A DNA stretch of 64,000 nt from Pichia kudriavzevii (lineage: Eukaryota > Ascomycota > Pichiomycetes > Pichiales > Pichiaceae). The stretch spans positions 1-64,000 of the forward strand of contig NC_042509.1 in assembly GCF_003054445.1 (NCBI RefSeq). Reading direction: 5' to 3'. Position 1 is the first letter of the stretch. Every line of letters starts with the position of its first letter. The notes beneath the pieces were generated by a model. It searched no databases, was not told where the DNA came from, and saw only the letters and a program-made list of their open reading frames with translations. Below, in pieces: positions 40,027 to 49,184 of the stretch. Made by a program: the position numbers and the translations under genes.

Positions 40027-40603
40027 AACTCTCACAGGTTATAAAATAGAGCACTCACCAAAACACTAAAACATGACAACTACAATTTTCTCTATTCCTT
40101 CAATTTTTTTTGTCTTTTCTTCTATTCTCTCTCTGACCTCTCTTCCTATCTTTAGTCTCCTTTAAATATTGAATTTTTATTTTTACTTTTACCTTTACTC
40201 TTTAATGATAGAAAAAAATGATTTGAATAATAGTTGGAGTTCAATGTTCAGTTTAAAACATTTAATGATATTTATATCAATTGCATTTCACAACACAGTT
40301 TGATTGTTGAACGGTTCTATTTTCATTGTTTAATTAAATTTTTTTCTCTATCACCTCTTTATATATCTATTTCCTCGTCTTTTTATAATAGTCATGTAAT
40401 TTTAAGTCTTTTTCAAATTAGGGAAAAAAAATGAAAATAATGAAGGTTGGCTTTTGGTAAATTAGAAAATATAGAATGACTATAATGTAAGAAAAAATTA
40501 TACATTAATAAACGATTTTAAACAAAAAAAAAGCGTAATTAAGAAATTAGGTTGATGATGGTGGTTTTTATAGAACTTGTTTGTCTCTTTTTGGGAAACT
40601 TAC
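40027..40603. other. AT-rich convergent intergenic region
   Basis: These 577 bp lie between the 3' ends of SRP1 and the repeat cell-wall protein gene. The sequence is strongly AT-rich with pyrimidine runs after SRP1 and A-rich runs before the facing gene, as expected for 3' flanks. One 66-codon open frame (40234-40434) looks random. Nothing else seen. Confidence 0.5.
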
Positions 40604-41215
40604 TTATAATAATAATGCTGCTGCTGCACAACCAACAGCTCCAGCAGACCAAGCAACAACTGAATTTTTCATAACAAAAGGATTGACTGCTGCGTTAGCT
40701 GCAGCGCCTTCGTAGACAGTGGTGGTAGTTTGTTCATGATGTGTGTTGTTAAATTTACCAAACTTGTGAGTACCGGTCGATGTAGAAGAAGAGGTTGTTT
40801 CATGGTGGGTGTTGTTGAATCTACCAAACTTGTGAGTACCGGTTGAGGTAGAAGAAGAGGTTGTTTCATGGTGGGTGTTGTTGAATCTACCAAACTTGTG
40901 AGTACCGGTTGAGGTAGAAGAAGAGGTTGTTTCATGGTGAGTGTTGTTGAATCTACCAAACTTATGGGTACCAGTGGAAGAGGAAGAAGAGGTTGTTTCA
41001 TGGTGAGTGTTGTTGAATCTACCAAACTTATGGGTACCAGTAGAAGAGGAAGAAGTGGTTGTTTCATGGTGAGTGTTGTTGAATCTACCAAACTTGTGAG
41101 TGACTTCAGCACCAGATTTCACAACAGTGACAGTTGTGGTTGGAGTGTGTGCTTCTGCTTCAGCACAAACTGCAGTTGCTAACAGTGCAGAGTTTAAGAC
41201 AGTTGAGAACTTCAT
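40604..41215 (-). CDS. Repeat-built GPI cell-wall mannoprotein
   Basis: The 203-residue product has a signal peptide (MKFSTVLNSALLATAVCAEA). Six tandem 22-residue repeats follow, each with the core HKFGRFNNTHHETT followed by Ser/Thr. A short Ala-rich linker leads to a hydrophobic C-terminus (NSVVAWSAGAVGCAAAALLL) typical of GPI-anchor addition. Each repeat carries an N-glycosylation sequon (NNT) and a Ser/Thr patch for O-mannosylation; the last repeat has K for R (FGKF). At DNA level the unit is 66 bp and falls into two subtypes, showing recent expansion. No cysteine remains in the mature part. The repeat family is not one I recognise. Cell-wall location is inferred from signal plus GPI motif. 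The repeat number is likely to vary between strains. Confidence 0.85.
   Translation of the reverse strand: MKFSTVLNSALLATAVCAEAEAHTPTTTVTVVKSGAEVTHKFGRFNNTHHETTTSSSSTGTHKFGRFNNTHHETTSSSSSTGTHKFGRFNNTHHETTSSSTSTGTHKFGRFNNTHHETTSSSTSTGTHKFGRFNNTHHETTSSSTSTGTHKFGKFNNTHHEQTTTTVYEGAAANAAVNPFVMKNSVVAWSAGAVGCAAAALLL
40744..41103 (-). repeat. Six-unit 66-bp coding minisatellite
   Basis: Direct repeats of 66 bp inside the cell-wall protein gene keep the reading frame. The unit marker on the + strand (ctaccaaacttgtgagt or ctaccaaacttatgggt) recurs near 40752, 40818, 40884, 40950, 41016 and 41082. Two inner units share the ttatgggt form, and others share ttgtgagt with a ccggttgaggtag spacer, so the units form two subfamilies. 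Confidence 0.9.
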
Positions 41216-42196
41216 TATTAGATATTATTCAAAAAGGTCTATTTTCTTTTTTTTTCTTCTATTTTAGAGTTAATTGACAAACCAAATATGGGCAATTGCT
41301 CAATAAAAGTGGTAACGAAAGAATTCAGAAATGGATTATCACTTAGAGGAGGGTATGAACAGAATCGAGTTGAACAAGAAGAAAAAAATATGCAATTTTC
41401 GAAAAACCTTTGGTTAGAAATTGAGTGATTTTTTCTCTCTTTTTTTTTTGGTCTTGTAGAACGTTCTTTGGAAAGTTAGCTTTGCAATATGGGTAATTAG
41501 AGTCTAGCAATAAACCAAATCAGTACACAAATGTAAGACACTAATCTTCACAGTAGAACTAAAGAAAAAAAAATCGATTATTACCGTTATTGAACCAAGG
41601 CTAAAAAGGAGGAGCAGACGGCAACCAAAATAAACAGCCACGGACGGGAAGTAATGTACGATAACACTAATTGGCCAGAAAATGCGGAAAATGCGGAAAC
41701 AGTCTGAAATTTTTGGAATTGGCCAACCTCGCGGAACAACCGAAAAAACTTACCGCCGGCGTCCCCAAAGAGGAAATTTGTAAACACACATCTTTTCCTT
41801 GGCCCTCCCCATTTTCTAGGTGCACGGGTGTTATGGGTTTTTTTTTCAGTTTCTTTATTCTTCTTCTCATATGTCAGGCCAATATATTACGCATCTGGGG
41901 GTCGAACCTTCGTTTGTTTAGAACTCGGTAGGAAAGTTGTGTTTTTCTCATGTTGTAAATTTTATGTTCCCAGAGCTCGTTGAGCAAAAAAAAATAAAAA
42001 AATAAAAAAATAAAAGAAAAAATAAAAAAAAACACGTGCTTGTTTCGAGAATTTCAAAGAGAGCCAAGGCTAACAAAGGGGGAGAAAAGGAAAAGGAATT
42101 GTTTATTATTTTTTTTTCCTTCTATTTGTACACTAGTAAGCTCAGTCTCCGTATTTCCATCTCTGCAAAATAAACAGTCTCCCTCATTAAGCAATC
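41216..42196. other. Divergent intergenic region with A-tracts and an E-box
   Basis: This 981-bp region separates the cell-wall protein and the zinc-cluster gene. It holds an interrupted poly(A) block at about 41986-42031, a CACGTG hexamer at 42033-42038, T-runs near 41247 and 41438, and a short direct repeat AATGCGGAAAATGCGGAAA near 41680. Open frames on both strands here are short and overlap one another. The A-tracts are typical promoter elements; CACGTG is the Cbf1/bHLH site. No RNA gene could be supported. Confidence 0.5.
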
Positions 42197-44386
42197 ATGG
42201 CAAATACTAGGGCGCCAGTCGCTTCAAGAGGAACGCCATCGACTTCTTCGGACCTGATTGCAGATCTAAATGAACATAATATTATTCCATTGATCAAAAG
42301 GAGGAGACTTACCAGATCGACTTACGGTTCTGTTGCAGAAATACCAATTGTCTTGGATTCATCGTCTTCTTCGTCGGATGAAGATGACAGTGATAGCGAT
42401 AGCGGCAGTGATGGCACTACTAGTGATAGCCGGGCCAAAAATGGAAATAGTGACATCAAAGCCATGGAATCTGAAATTGGTAGACATACTACAAGGGCAA
42501 CTACAACATCCAATAAACGGAAGAATGAGCCCACTAATTTACCCTCAGTTACAGTCACCACCCCTCAAAGGCAGCCAATTTCTGCAAGATTTTTTTCCTC
42601 GAATTCAATCTCGAAAACAACCTCACTTTCTAGGGAGAAATTGATTTCGAGAGTGTCTGCGCATAATACAGATGATAAACCAATAAGCGACACTCAAACT
42701 TTGCAAAATGGGAAAGGGGTCGCGAAAAGTGCCGGTTTAGGTAACAGTGGTAGCAATAAGAAAAGCAAGTCCGAAGAGGCAACTAAGAAAGATGGCAATG
42801 TTAAGAATACGAACGTTTCAAATACTGGTATTGATAGTAATCACAACAGAAACAGTAATAAAATAAATACTACTGTTGAGAAGCTTCCAGTAAACACAAA
42901 TTCCGCAACCAATAACAGTAGAAAAGTCGATTTGAACTTAAAACTGGACCTAGATACAGTATTGAAAGGTGATCGGTTGTTGAAGAGGTCACAGAAAACC
43001 GCCAATGTAAATACCCATCCAAGAAATGGCCAAGAACAATCCAATCCCATGGAAAGGGAAAAACCTGAAGCCAAGAGTACCAATAGGGCGAAAACAATAA
43101 ACGAACTTCTCAACAAAAATCCCCCCTATTCTAGCAGCACAAAGACTTCAAGTACTACCCCATCAACGTCGCCATTGCCACCACCAACTAAATCCAAGAT
43201 CCAGCAAAAACCCCTTAAGGTGGATACGGTAAAAGCCGGACACGATTACCCAGCATCAAAAACTAAGAAAAAAGAAGCTGAGCCTGCTTTGCAAAAGAAA
43301 GAATCTAATATCGAAATCGATTATGACTCAATCAAAGTGCGCAGAGACGTTTATAATACATGTTGCATTTCTTGTAAGAAGAACGGTCGAGCACAATATT
43401 GTAATAAGCAAAAGCCATGTGATATATGTGTTGGTAAGAAGTTGAGACATTGCTCCTATTCAGACAATGCTAAAGTCATTATTCAAGGAAAGGATCTACC
43501 ACGCAATGTTGATGGTAAACTTAAAAAACTTGTCTTAACACAACAGCGCTTACCTCTAGTTCGTAAAGATCTGGATAGATCCCAAAGCAAAGGGGGTATC
43601 TTGGCTGTCCCCAGTGGAGTTCCTAAAAATGTATCAGAGCCAATAAAACCGTTGGGTTTACTGCATTCAATAAAGCCATCGAAAATACCTCAAATTAGAA
43701 ATGTAGATATTGTTGAGAAAATCGCCAGACAAAATACTACTCAGGCAACCCAAGCTATGGTCCAGAATTCTTCCAAATCTGGTGAAAAATCCACTAAGGA
43801 AGACGATCACAAGGCTCCATTTGGCGAAACGGATGAATCGGACGATGCGGATGAATACTCTTCTGAAGCAGATGTTGAAGAAGAAGATGATGATGCAGAT
43901 GCAGATGAAGATGAAGATGACGACGAAGACGATAATACGAATGACTTTGAGAGCGAGGACGATGAGTACGATGAGCATGAAGAAGAAAGAAGAAGAAAAA
44001 GAAGAGGAAGCAGAAGCAGAGCCAAGGAGCGGAAATCTACTACACCGGCCGATGAATTCAGCAGAGCTGAGCGGATGTTAAGAGAACTAGAGTTTGAGAA
44101 GAGAGACATGAATGACATCTTCACCACAAGGAGGAGACGAGCTGCCACGAAGGAAAACTACTATATTCCAAGTGATGTTGATGAGGAGGAGGATTTAGAC
44201 AATGGATATGCGATGGCCGAAGCCAGAAATGAGCAGGTTATTCTAAGTGAAGATGAGGAGGAAAGAAGAATGCTGAGAGGCGATATTGATATGAGCTACC
44301 TACAGAGCTTGAGGCTCGAAAGAGAGAAGCAAGCACAGCATGAGTCTAGTGACAGTTTGAGTAGCGATGAAGACATTGAATTGTAG
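42197..44386 (+). CDS. Acidic nuclear protein with an atypical zinc cluster
   Basis: The 729-residue protein is largely unstructured: Ser/Asp-rich near 52-75 (DSSSSSSDEDDSDSDS), Asn/Ser/Lys-rich to about 380, and very acidic at 545-600. A basic patch (ERRRKRRGSRSRAKERK) and another acidic end follow. In the middle is a cysteine cluster with spacing C-x2-C-x8-C-x5-C-x2-C-x7-C at residues 390-419, including KPCDIC and the trailing HCSYSD. That resembles a fungal Zn2Cys6 DNA-binding domain, where the second gap is normally six residues. The N-terminal LIKRRRLTR could be a nuclear localisation signal. I do not recognise the family. DNA binding and a chromatin or transcription role are inferences. 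Confidence 0.8.
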   Translation: MANTRAPVASRGTPSTSSDLIADLNEHNIIPLIKRRRLTRSTYGSVAEIPIVLDSSSSSSDEDDSDSDSGSDGTTSDSRAKNGNSDIKAMESEIGRHTTRATTTSNKRKNEPTNLPSVTVTTPQRQPISARFFSSNSISKTTSLSREKLISRVSAHNTDDKPISDTQTLQNGKGVAKSAGLGNSGSNKKSKSEEATKKDGNVKNTNVSNTGIDSNHNRNSNKINTTVEKLPVNTNSATNNSRKVDLNLKLDLDTVLKGDRLLKRSQKTANVNTHPRNGQEQSNPMEREKPEAKSTNRAKTINELLNKNPPYSSSTKTSSTTPSTSPLPPPTKSKIQQKPLKVDTVKAGHDYPASKTKKKEAEPALQKKESNIEIDYDSIKVRRDVYNTCCISCKKNGRAQYCNKQKPCDICVGKKLRHCSYSDNAKVIIQGKDLPRNVDGKLKKLVLTQQRLPLVRKDLDRSQSKGGILAVPSGVPKNVSEPIKPLGLLHSIKPSKIPQIRNVDIVEKIARQNTTQATQAMVQNSSKSGEKSTKEDDHKAPFGETDESDDADEYSSEADVEEEDDDADADEDEDDDEDDNTNDFESEDDEYDEHEEERRRKRRGSRSRAKERKSTTPADEFSRAERMLRELEFEKRDMNDIFTTRRRRAATKENYYIPSDVDEEEDLDNGYAMAEARNEQVILSEDEEERRMLRGDIDMSYLQSLRLEREKQAQHESSDSLSSDEDIEL

Positions 44387-45436
44387 AATATATGCTAAGG
44401 GGAGCAGAATTGAAAAGGGTGTATGCGGTTACAACCATATGCCCCTTCTTTTTCTATTCCCTTGGCTCTGTAATTATACTAAATGCTGTATTTATAAATC
44501 ATTGAGAAACCTACGAGAGAGAGCACCAGCGTACTCATTCCTCTTTGCTCCTACAGCTCTCGAAGTATGTTTTTTTCCCCTTTCACGTAAGATCGGAATT
44601 GTGCGGCCGAGTACTATAGTGAGGAACGTTTGAGAACATGTATTTTCCATGGTGAATGGTAACATAGTGAGGGACCATGTGCGCACACAAACTGCCGAAA
44701 TAAAGATGAACTTCCGCTGGTTTCAGAAGAAAAGGGTGAAGCCAACGCTCAGTGTAGTAGTTGAAACTGATGACACACATATTGCAGAGCTCTTCGTCGG
44801 TATATTTGGGTACTATATTCAACGAGAGCTTGATTTTTTTTTTTCAGAGGACTCGAAAACATGTTGAGAATAGCGGATAATTTTACAGGAGTGCAATAAT
44901 TGTCTTGGAAGAGTGCTACACTTTGTTTTTGTACTAATCGAATGGTTATATATATATATATATATACTGGAGGGAATTGGATTTCGATTGGGGATAACTA
45001 TTCGTGGACACTTTTTGAGTACTTTTAACATTGGCATGCTTTGTAGCCTAGACGACGGCATCAATTTCGACAATAACCGTACATTGTGCATGTTCCCCTC
45101 GAAAACTGAAATACATTGGTAGCAAAGCGGATTTCTCACTAACTTTATTGAATCCCTATTTTTTCAAGGGAAGCTATGGCATATTTTTTTTTCTTAGCTT
45201 TAGTAGAATGTAGAGGTTATTGATATAATATATATTGGAAAGTCTGCCCATTGCTTATTTCCTAGGTTCTAGTTACCGTATGTGTTTCAGTAATATTCAC
45301 GTGCTTTTGGAACCGTACGCTGCTAATTCTATATTGAGCCTGAATTGGCATGTTCTGCACTACTCCTAGTGGGATGTGAGCATTAGAGCAATTAGTGTAT
45401 GTTATACAAAAGATCAAACATATACGGAGATGGAGA
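44387..45436. other. Convergent intergenic region with a TA microsatellite
   Basis: This 1.05-kb stretch lies between the 3' ends of the zinc-cluster gene and the oxidase-like gene. It contains (TA)10 at 44947-44966 and a CACGTG at 45299-45304. Open frames are short, on both strands and without motifs. It is long for a region between convergent genes in this window, so a non-coding RNA is possible, but nothing could be identified. Confidence 0.5.
44947..44966. repeat. TA dinucleotide microsatellite
   Basis: Ten uninterrupted TA repeats. Length is likely to vary between strains. Confidence 0.9.
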
Positions 45437-46453
45437 TCAGCTCCAAGCTGGAAATTGAAACTTCTTCATTATTATTGAGGCTTTTGCTGATATTTTGCCC
45501 AAAATTGAGGTTCTTCTAAAAATTAGAGAATAGGTGCCATTGGGATCAATACGAAGTGTTTTTGTAAAAATTGGTTTCATGAATTCACCTTTACTTTCCA
45601 CTACCTCAAATTTCCTTGTTTTTGTACTGAAGTTGAGAAACTTCATGGGATCTGTATTGATCAGTCTGATCCTTGTAGTTCCATGGTGAAATTTGAGAAA
45701 ATGTGAGAGGGAATCCTCAGTGTTTCCAATATTGTCAGTGGTGAGAAGGAATGTGAAATCGGACGAATAGCTTGCAATGTTTGAATCCTCACAGGGGGAA
45801 TGGACTATTAGGGGGCCAATGCACAAACTTGCATCACCACTTTGGATTCTATAGAGAAAGGTGCCAGCATTATGCTCGTGAATTTGTAATTTGAAAATGT
45901 ATGTCGCATCAACAGTTTCAACAGTACTGGAGAAGTCGCCATCCAATTCCATCTTTACTGTGGCGTTGTCCGTGTGACTATTTACCCTGATAATCAAAGT
46001 ATCACCGACGCTTGCCTCGATCAAAGGTCCATAGAAGTCGTGATTGACCAATGTGACATTGGCAAAATTGCCAAGTCGGTCATACGCCATTCCGCTTGTA
46101 ATGTTCAAATCATACATTCTTTCAAACTGTTGTCCGCAATGGCCCTTCCAATGGTCAGGAGCAGATTGGTACTTGGTTTCTGCTTCCATGCTGCTTCCTA
46201 CACTTTTGAAATCTGTGAATGGCACCTCGAAGTTATGTTTTGGAGGTACAGGCAACCCCTTAGCCATTGTTTGGCTAAACAGATCACCCGTAATGCAAAA
46301 CCGTGTAACTATTGCCCCCAGTATCAGCATGTACATGAAAGACACGATGCGCAGAATATGTCCCCTATCTTTGTGTTCATCCTTATAGATTTCCCCCCTT
46401 TCGACATCAACAGCAATCTTATCTCCAAACATGGTCCTGTACTTCTGACCCAT
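45437..46453 (-). CDS. Degenerate multicopper-oxidase-like membrane protein
   Basis: The 338-residue product has a cytosolic-type N-tail and one signal-anchor helix at about 33-52 (ILRIVSFMYMLILGAIVT). A first cupredoxin domain follows, recognisable from YDLNITSGMAYD, VNHDFYGPLIEASVGDTLIIRV and GPLIVHSP. A second one is recognisable from RIRLINTDP through FEVVESKGEF to DPNGTYSLIFRR. Fungal multicopper oxidases such as Fet3 have three cupredoxin domains and about 600 residues; here the third is absent. Copper-ligand motifs HWHG and WYHSH are replaced by KMELDGD and FLYRIQ, so it should not bind the trinuclear copper. Five or so N-glycosylation sequons suggest a lumenal or extracellular body. 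It appears to be an intact gene for a non-enzymatic relative. Function unknown. Confidence 0.75.
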   Translation of the reverse strand: MGQKYRTMFGDKIAVDVERGEIYKDEHKDRGHILRIVSFMYMLILGAIVTRFCITGDLFSQTMAKGLPVPPKHNFEVPFTDFKSVGSSMEAETKYQSAPDHWKGHCGQQFERMYDLNITSGMAYDRLGNFANVTLVNHDFYGPLIEASVGDTLIIRVNSHTDNATVKMELDGDFSSTVETVDATYIFKLQIHEHNAGTFLYRIQSGDASLCIGPLIVHSPCEDSNIASYSSDFTFLLTTDNIGNTEDSLSHFLKFHHGTTRIRLINTDPMKFLNFSTKTRKFEVVESKGEFMKPIFTKTLRIDPNGTYSLIFRRTSILGKISAKASIIMKKFQFPAWS

Positions 46454-46879
46454 CTACCGCTCTGTATGGTTTACAATAAATACACACTAGCAATGGCTGC
46501 TACACCATTCCCAACAATATTGGCAAACGTCAACAGACCCTAATAGGTATTCCACGGGTCCTTTTAAATGAATAAATATACAGGGTATACTAAAGCCGGT
46601 CAGGTTGGTATTATTAGACGCCCCCCACGGGTCCCTAATTAACTAATCAACTAATGCATATTAGTTCCAGGAACGTGGGCCCGCGCATAATAAAATGACA
46701 ATACGGAACAAAATAACGAGCCGCGCCTTGTGAAAGAACCAAAAAGAGACAAGAGAAGTGGAAAAAAACGCAGATCCACGAAAAACGCTCATGCGCCACA
46801 TGGCGGAGATAAGAAAGAAGGAGGGCGGTGGGTGAGGTGATGTCAGCACTGTGGGTGAAAGTCTTGTGAAGGAAAGTGT
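46454..46879. promoter_or_regulatory. Upstream region of the oxidase-like gene, direct repeats
   Basis: This 426-bp interval contains CCACGGGTCC twice, at 46552-46561 and 46625-46634. The spacing is 73 bp, about seven helical turns, and the repeats sit roughly 100 and 170 bp before the start codon. GGGTG pentamers, reading CACCC on the gene's strand as in Aft-type iron-regulator sites, occur near 46831 and 46853. These could be operator-like sites for the oxidase-like gene; the function is inferred only. The right end is the 3' flank of the kinase gene. Confidence 0.4.
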
Positions 46880-48973
46880 TTACTCTTCGTCCATGTGAAA
46901 GAAGGGAGACTCTAGTAACTGGCTTGCAGTTTTACGGGTAGCTTTATTCCACACAAGACATCCTTCAATAAACTCCAAGTACTGGAGGAGCAGAATATCG
47001 GCCTCTCCTGTTTCTATGAGTTGTTCGTCCCTGTTTTTCATAATAAACCGCTTCAGGCTCTTAGACCCCGGCTTGAACTTATTGGTGCTTCGGGACTTGC
47101 GCACCACATACTCGTGATTCAGCCCCCCTTTATCGTCAAATGCCTTCCATAACAAGGTGTTGTTTCTATAGTAATGGGCCTCGTAATTGTTGTTTTGGGC
47201 ATCGAAACCAACTACCCCATATTGCTGAATTTCTTCTCGTAATCTCATAATGAATCTCCTTGATGGAACATTTAAGTACTCAATCAACAAGGTAAACAAT
47301 TCCCATTCACTCTGTGGTTGAAATATTGGAGTTCCAGAAAACATCTCCAACGAAATCAAGCCAAGTGACCATACATCCATACCACTATCATACCGCCCTC
47401 CAAGCAGAACTTCGGGTGCTCTATAAAACCTCGACTGTAGATAGCTATATCTGGGTTTACCAATATAACAGGAAGAACCAAAGTCTACTATCTTGATGTC
47501 TAGTTGGTTGGAAAACATAATATTTTCTGGCTTCAAATCACAATGAATAACCCCCTGCAGGTGTAAATACGATAATCCCTTCAAAATTTCATAGGTTAGT
47601 TTCCTCACTATGCCCAATGAGAATCCTCTAAACTTGGTCTCCTGGATTGCCTCGTACAATGAAATACCTAAAATTTCAGTCACTATGCACATATGTGAAC
47701 GAAATTGGAAGTGTTCGTGGTATTTTAGTATATTTCCATGGTTCAATTTCTTCAATAACTTGATTTCTTCGACTGCTTGAAGTGAACATTTGGGATCGTT
47801 TTTAACTATTTTGCAAGCATATATGGGACGTTTTCCATGACTATGGTCAGCCACAGAAACAACAGAACCAAAAGCTCCTTTGCCTAAAACGGACATGATC
47901 TCGTATTTATATTTAATGTGGTCGCCTATAATAATCTTGTAGTTTCTTTCCTTATCGTCAAACCCATAGTTGTCCTTCGAATTGCTGAGTTCAACTTTAA
48001 TTTTCAGCTCTTTGGATATCCCTGTGAAGTACACCTCACGGAATTGCATTATTCTTTCGTACATATTCAGTTTCTCAAATAAATCAGGTCGCTTGGTACT
48101 TAATTCGTCGTATTTGTAGCTTGGAACATTTTCGTCGGGATCTGCATCCATAGTTCCATTCGCAAATTTTTCCTTCAAGTTTGAAGACACATTCAGTAGG
48201 TATTTCAGTTCATCCAAATCTCTAACTTTCACTTTGTTAGTTTTGACATAATTATTCGTTGATGATAAGTAAACAAGAGGTTGTAGAGACTCCTTTCTGC
48301 TTTCCTTCCAAATACCAGAATGTCGGTTTTCTGCAGGCTTGTGTATGTAGTCCGTCTTGGTAGATGTCAAATAATTAAACTTCAGCTTTGAGTTTGAAGG
48401 TCCTAGGTCGCTGCACCTATCTCGATTAATTGACCTCTTGGTTGGTGTGTCATGGATTATATTTAAATGGGGGATTCTATTTCGATTTGATTTTTTCTGG
48501 GGTGTTTCCATAATCATAGAATGACGCTTATTTAACGAAGGTGTTCTACTTATGTTGTTGGTACTGGGCGACCTCGGTATTCTCGATCCATCCAGAGACA
48601 TCTCAGCAAATCGAGACAAGTTAACGTCTTCCACGGAAGTATTCTCTGCTTGAGTTGTTGGATGTATAACCATAGATGACCTCTTGTAAAGAATTTCTGG
48701 ATTCATGTTTTCGTTATTCAACAACATATTCAAGTTTTTGGACGATTGGACTGGGATTGGAATCCTTGATAACCTCTTGTTGTTGACTGAAGCTAAAGAA
48801 AATCGCTTATTAGTGGGGGTCGCATATTGGTTTAAATTGCGCTCATTGAAGGATAACCTAACGGACGATTCAGGTCGTAGAGGGATCTTAGATTGGTCGG
48901 TCATATATATGCTGGCAAGTACAGGCAGATTCCAGACTCCAGTACACAAGTGTCCTTGCTTGTCTGTTGACAC
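46880..48973 (-). CDS. DYRK-family protein kinase, Pom1/DYRK2 type
   Basis: The 697-residue protein has a basic Ser/Asn-rich N-terminal half (1-280) and a DYRK homology box near 300-330 (KRPDLFEKLNMYERIMQF). The kinase domain covers about 348-693. Visible motifs are GKGAFGSVV, ACKIVKN (lysine), HCDLKPENIM near 476, VDFGSSC and the activation-loop YSYLQSRFYRAPE near 509, where the second tyrosine of Y-x-Y is the autophosphorylation site in DYRKs. HCDLKPEN and the DH box place it with DYRK2/fission-yeast Pom1 rather than Yak1. S. cerevisiae has no clear member of this subgroup. Pom1 controls cell polarity and size in S. pombe; the role here is inferred. M24 (MTDQSKI) is an alternative start. 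Confidence 0.88.
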   Translation of the reverse strand: MSTDKQGHLCTGVWNLPVLASIYMTDQSKIPLRPESSVRLSFNERNLNQYATPTNKRFSLASVNNKRLSRIPIPVQSSKNLNMLLNNENMNPEILYKRSSMVIHPTTQAENTSVEDVNLSRFAEMSLDGSRIPRSPSTNNISRTPSLNKRHSMIMETPQKKSNRNRIPHLNIIHDTPTKRSINRDRCSDLGPSNSKLKFNYLTSTKTDYIHKPAENRHSGIWKESRKESLQPLVYLSSTNNYVKTNKVKVRDLDELKYLLNVSSNLKEKFANGTMDADPDENVPSYKYDELSTKRPDLFEKLNMYERIMQFREVYFTGISKELKIKVELSNSKDNYGFDDKERNYKIIIGDHIKYKYEIMSVLGKGAFGSVVSVADHSHGKRPIYACKIVKNDPKCSLQAVEEIKLLKKLNHGNILKYHEHFQFRSHMCIVTEILGISLYEAIQETKFRGFSLGIVRKLTYEILKGLSYLHLQGVIHCDLKPENIMFSNQLDIKIVDFGSSCYIGKPRYSYLQSRFYRAPEVLLGGRYDSGMDVWSLGLISLEMFSGTPIFQPQSEWELFTLLIEYLNVPSRRFIMRLREEIQQYGVVGFDAQNNNYEAHYYRNNTLLWKAFDDKGGLNHEYVVRKSRSTNKFKPGSKSLKRFIMKNRDEQLIETGEADILLLQYLEFIEGCLVWNKATRKTASQLLESPFFHMDEE

Positions 48974-49184
48974 TCTAGGTTGCTAAATAATAACACACAG
49001 AAGTCTAAAACAGAAAAAAAACATCTTCACAAACGCGGGTTGATTCTCTCACTATGTAAAATTTCCACACTGTTGTTAGTTGAACACACAAGTATAAACC
49101 AAATGTTTCTTCCTTGCTAAGTTCGATGAACGTTACTATTGTGAATACTGATTCCAAGCCCTAATTCACTTCTCCCTCAAGGAT

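Noticed and set aside
40669-41112. Second long minus-strand frame (147 codons) and a + strand frame over the repeat gene
   Set aside because: They are frame shadows of the 66-bp repeats, which keep all frames open because the unit is a multiple of three.
41893-41915. GGTTCGACCCC on the minus strand, a B-box-like sequence
   Set aside because: The T stem does not pair beyond two bases and no A box or anticodon arm is found upstream.
43667-44148. Several frames on both strands in the acidic region of the zinc-cluster gene
   Set aside because: Low-complexity GAT/GAA repeats keep several frames open; only the 729-codon frame has a domain and normal flanks.
44760-44775. Possible snoRNA C box (TGATGA) in the convergent gap
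   Set aside because: No D box or terminal stem at a suitable distance.
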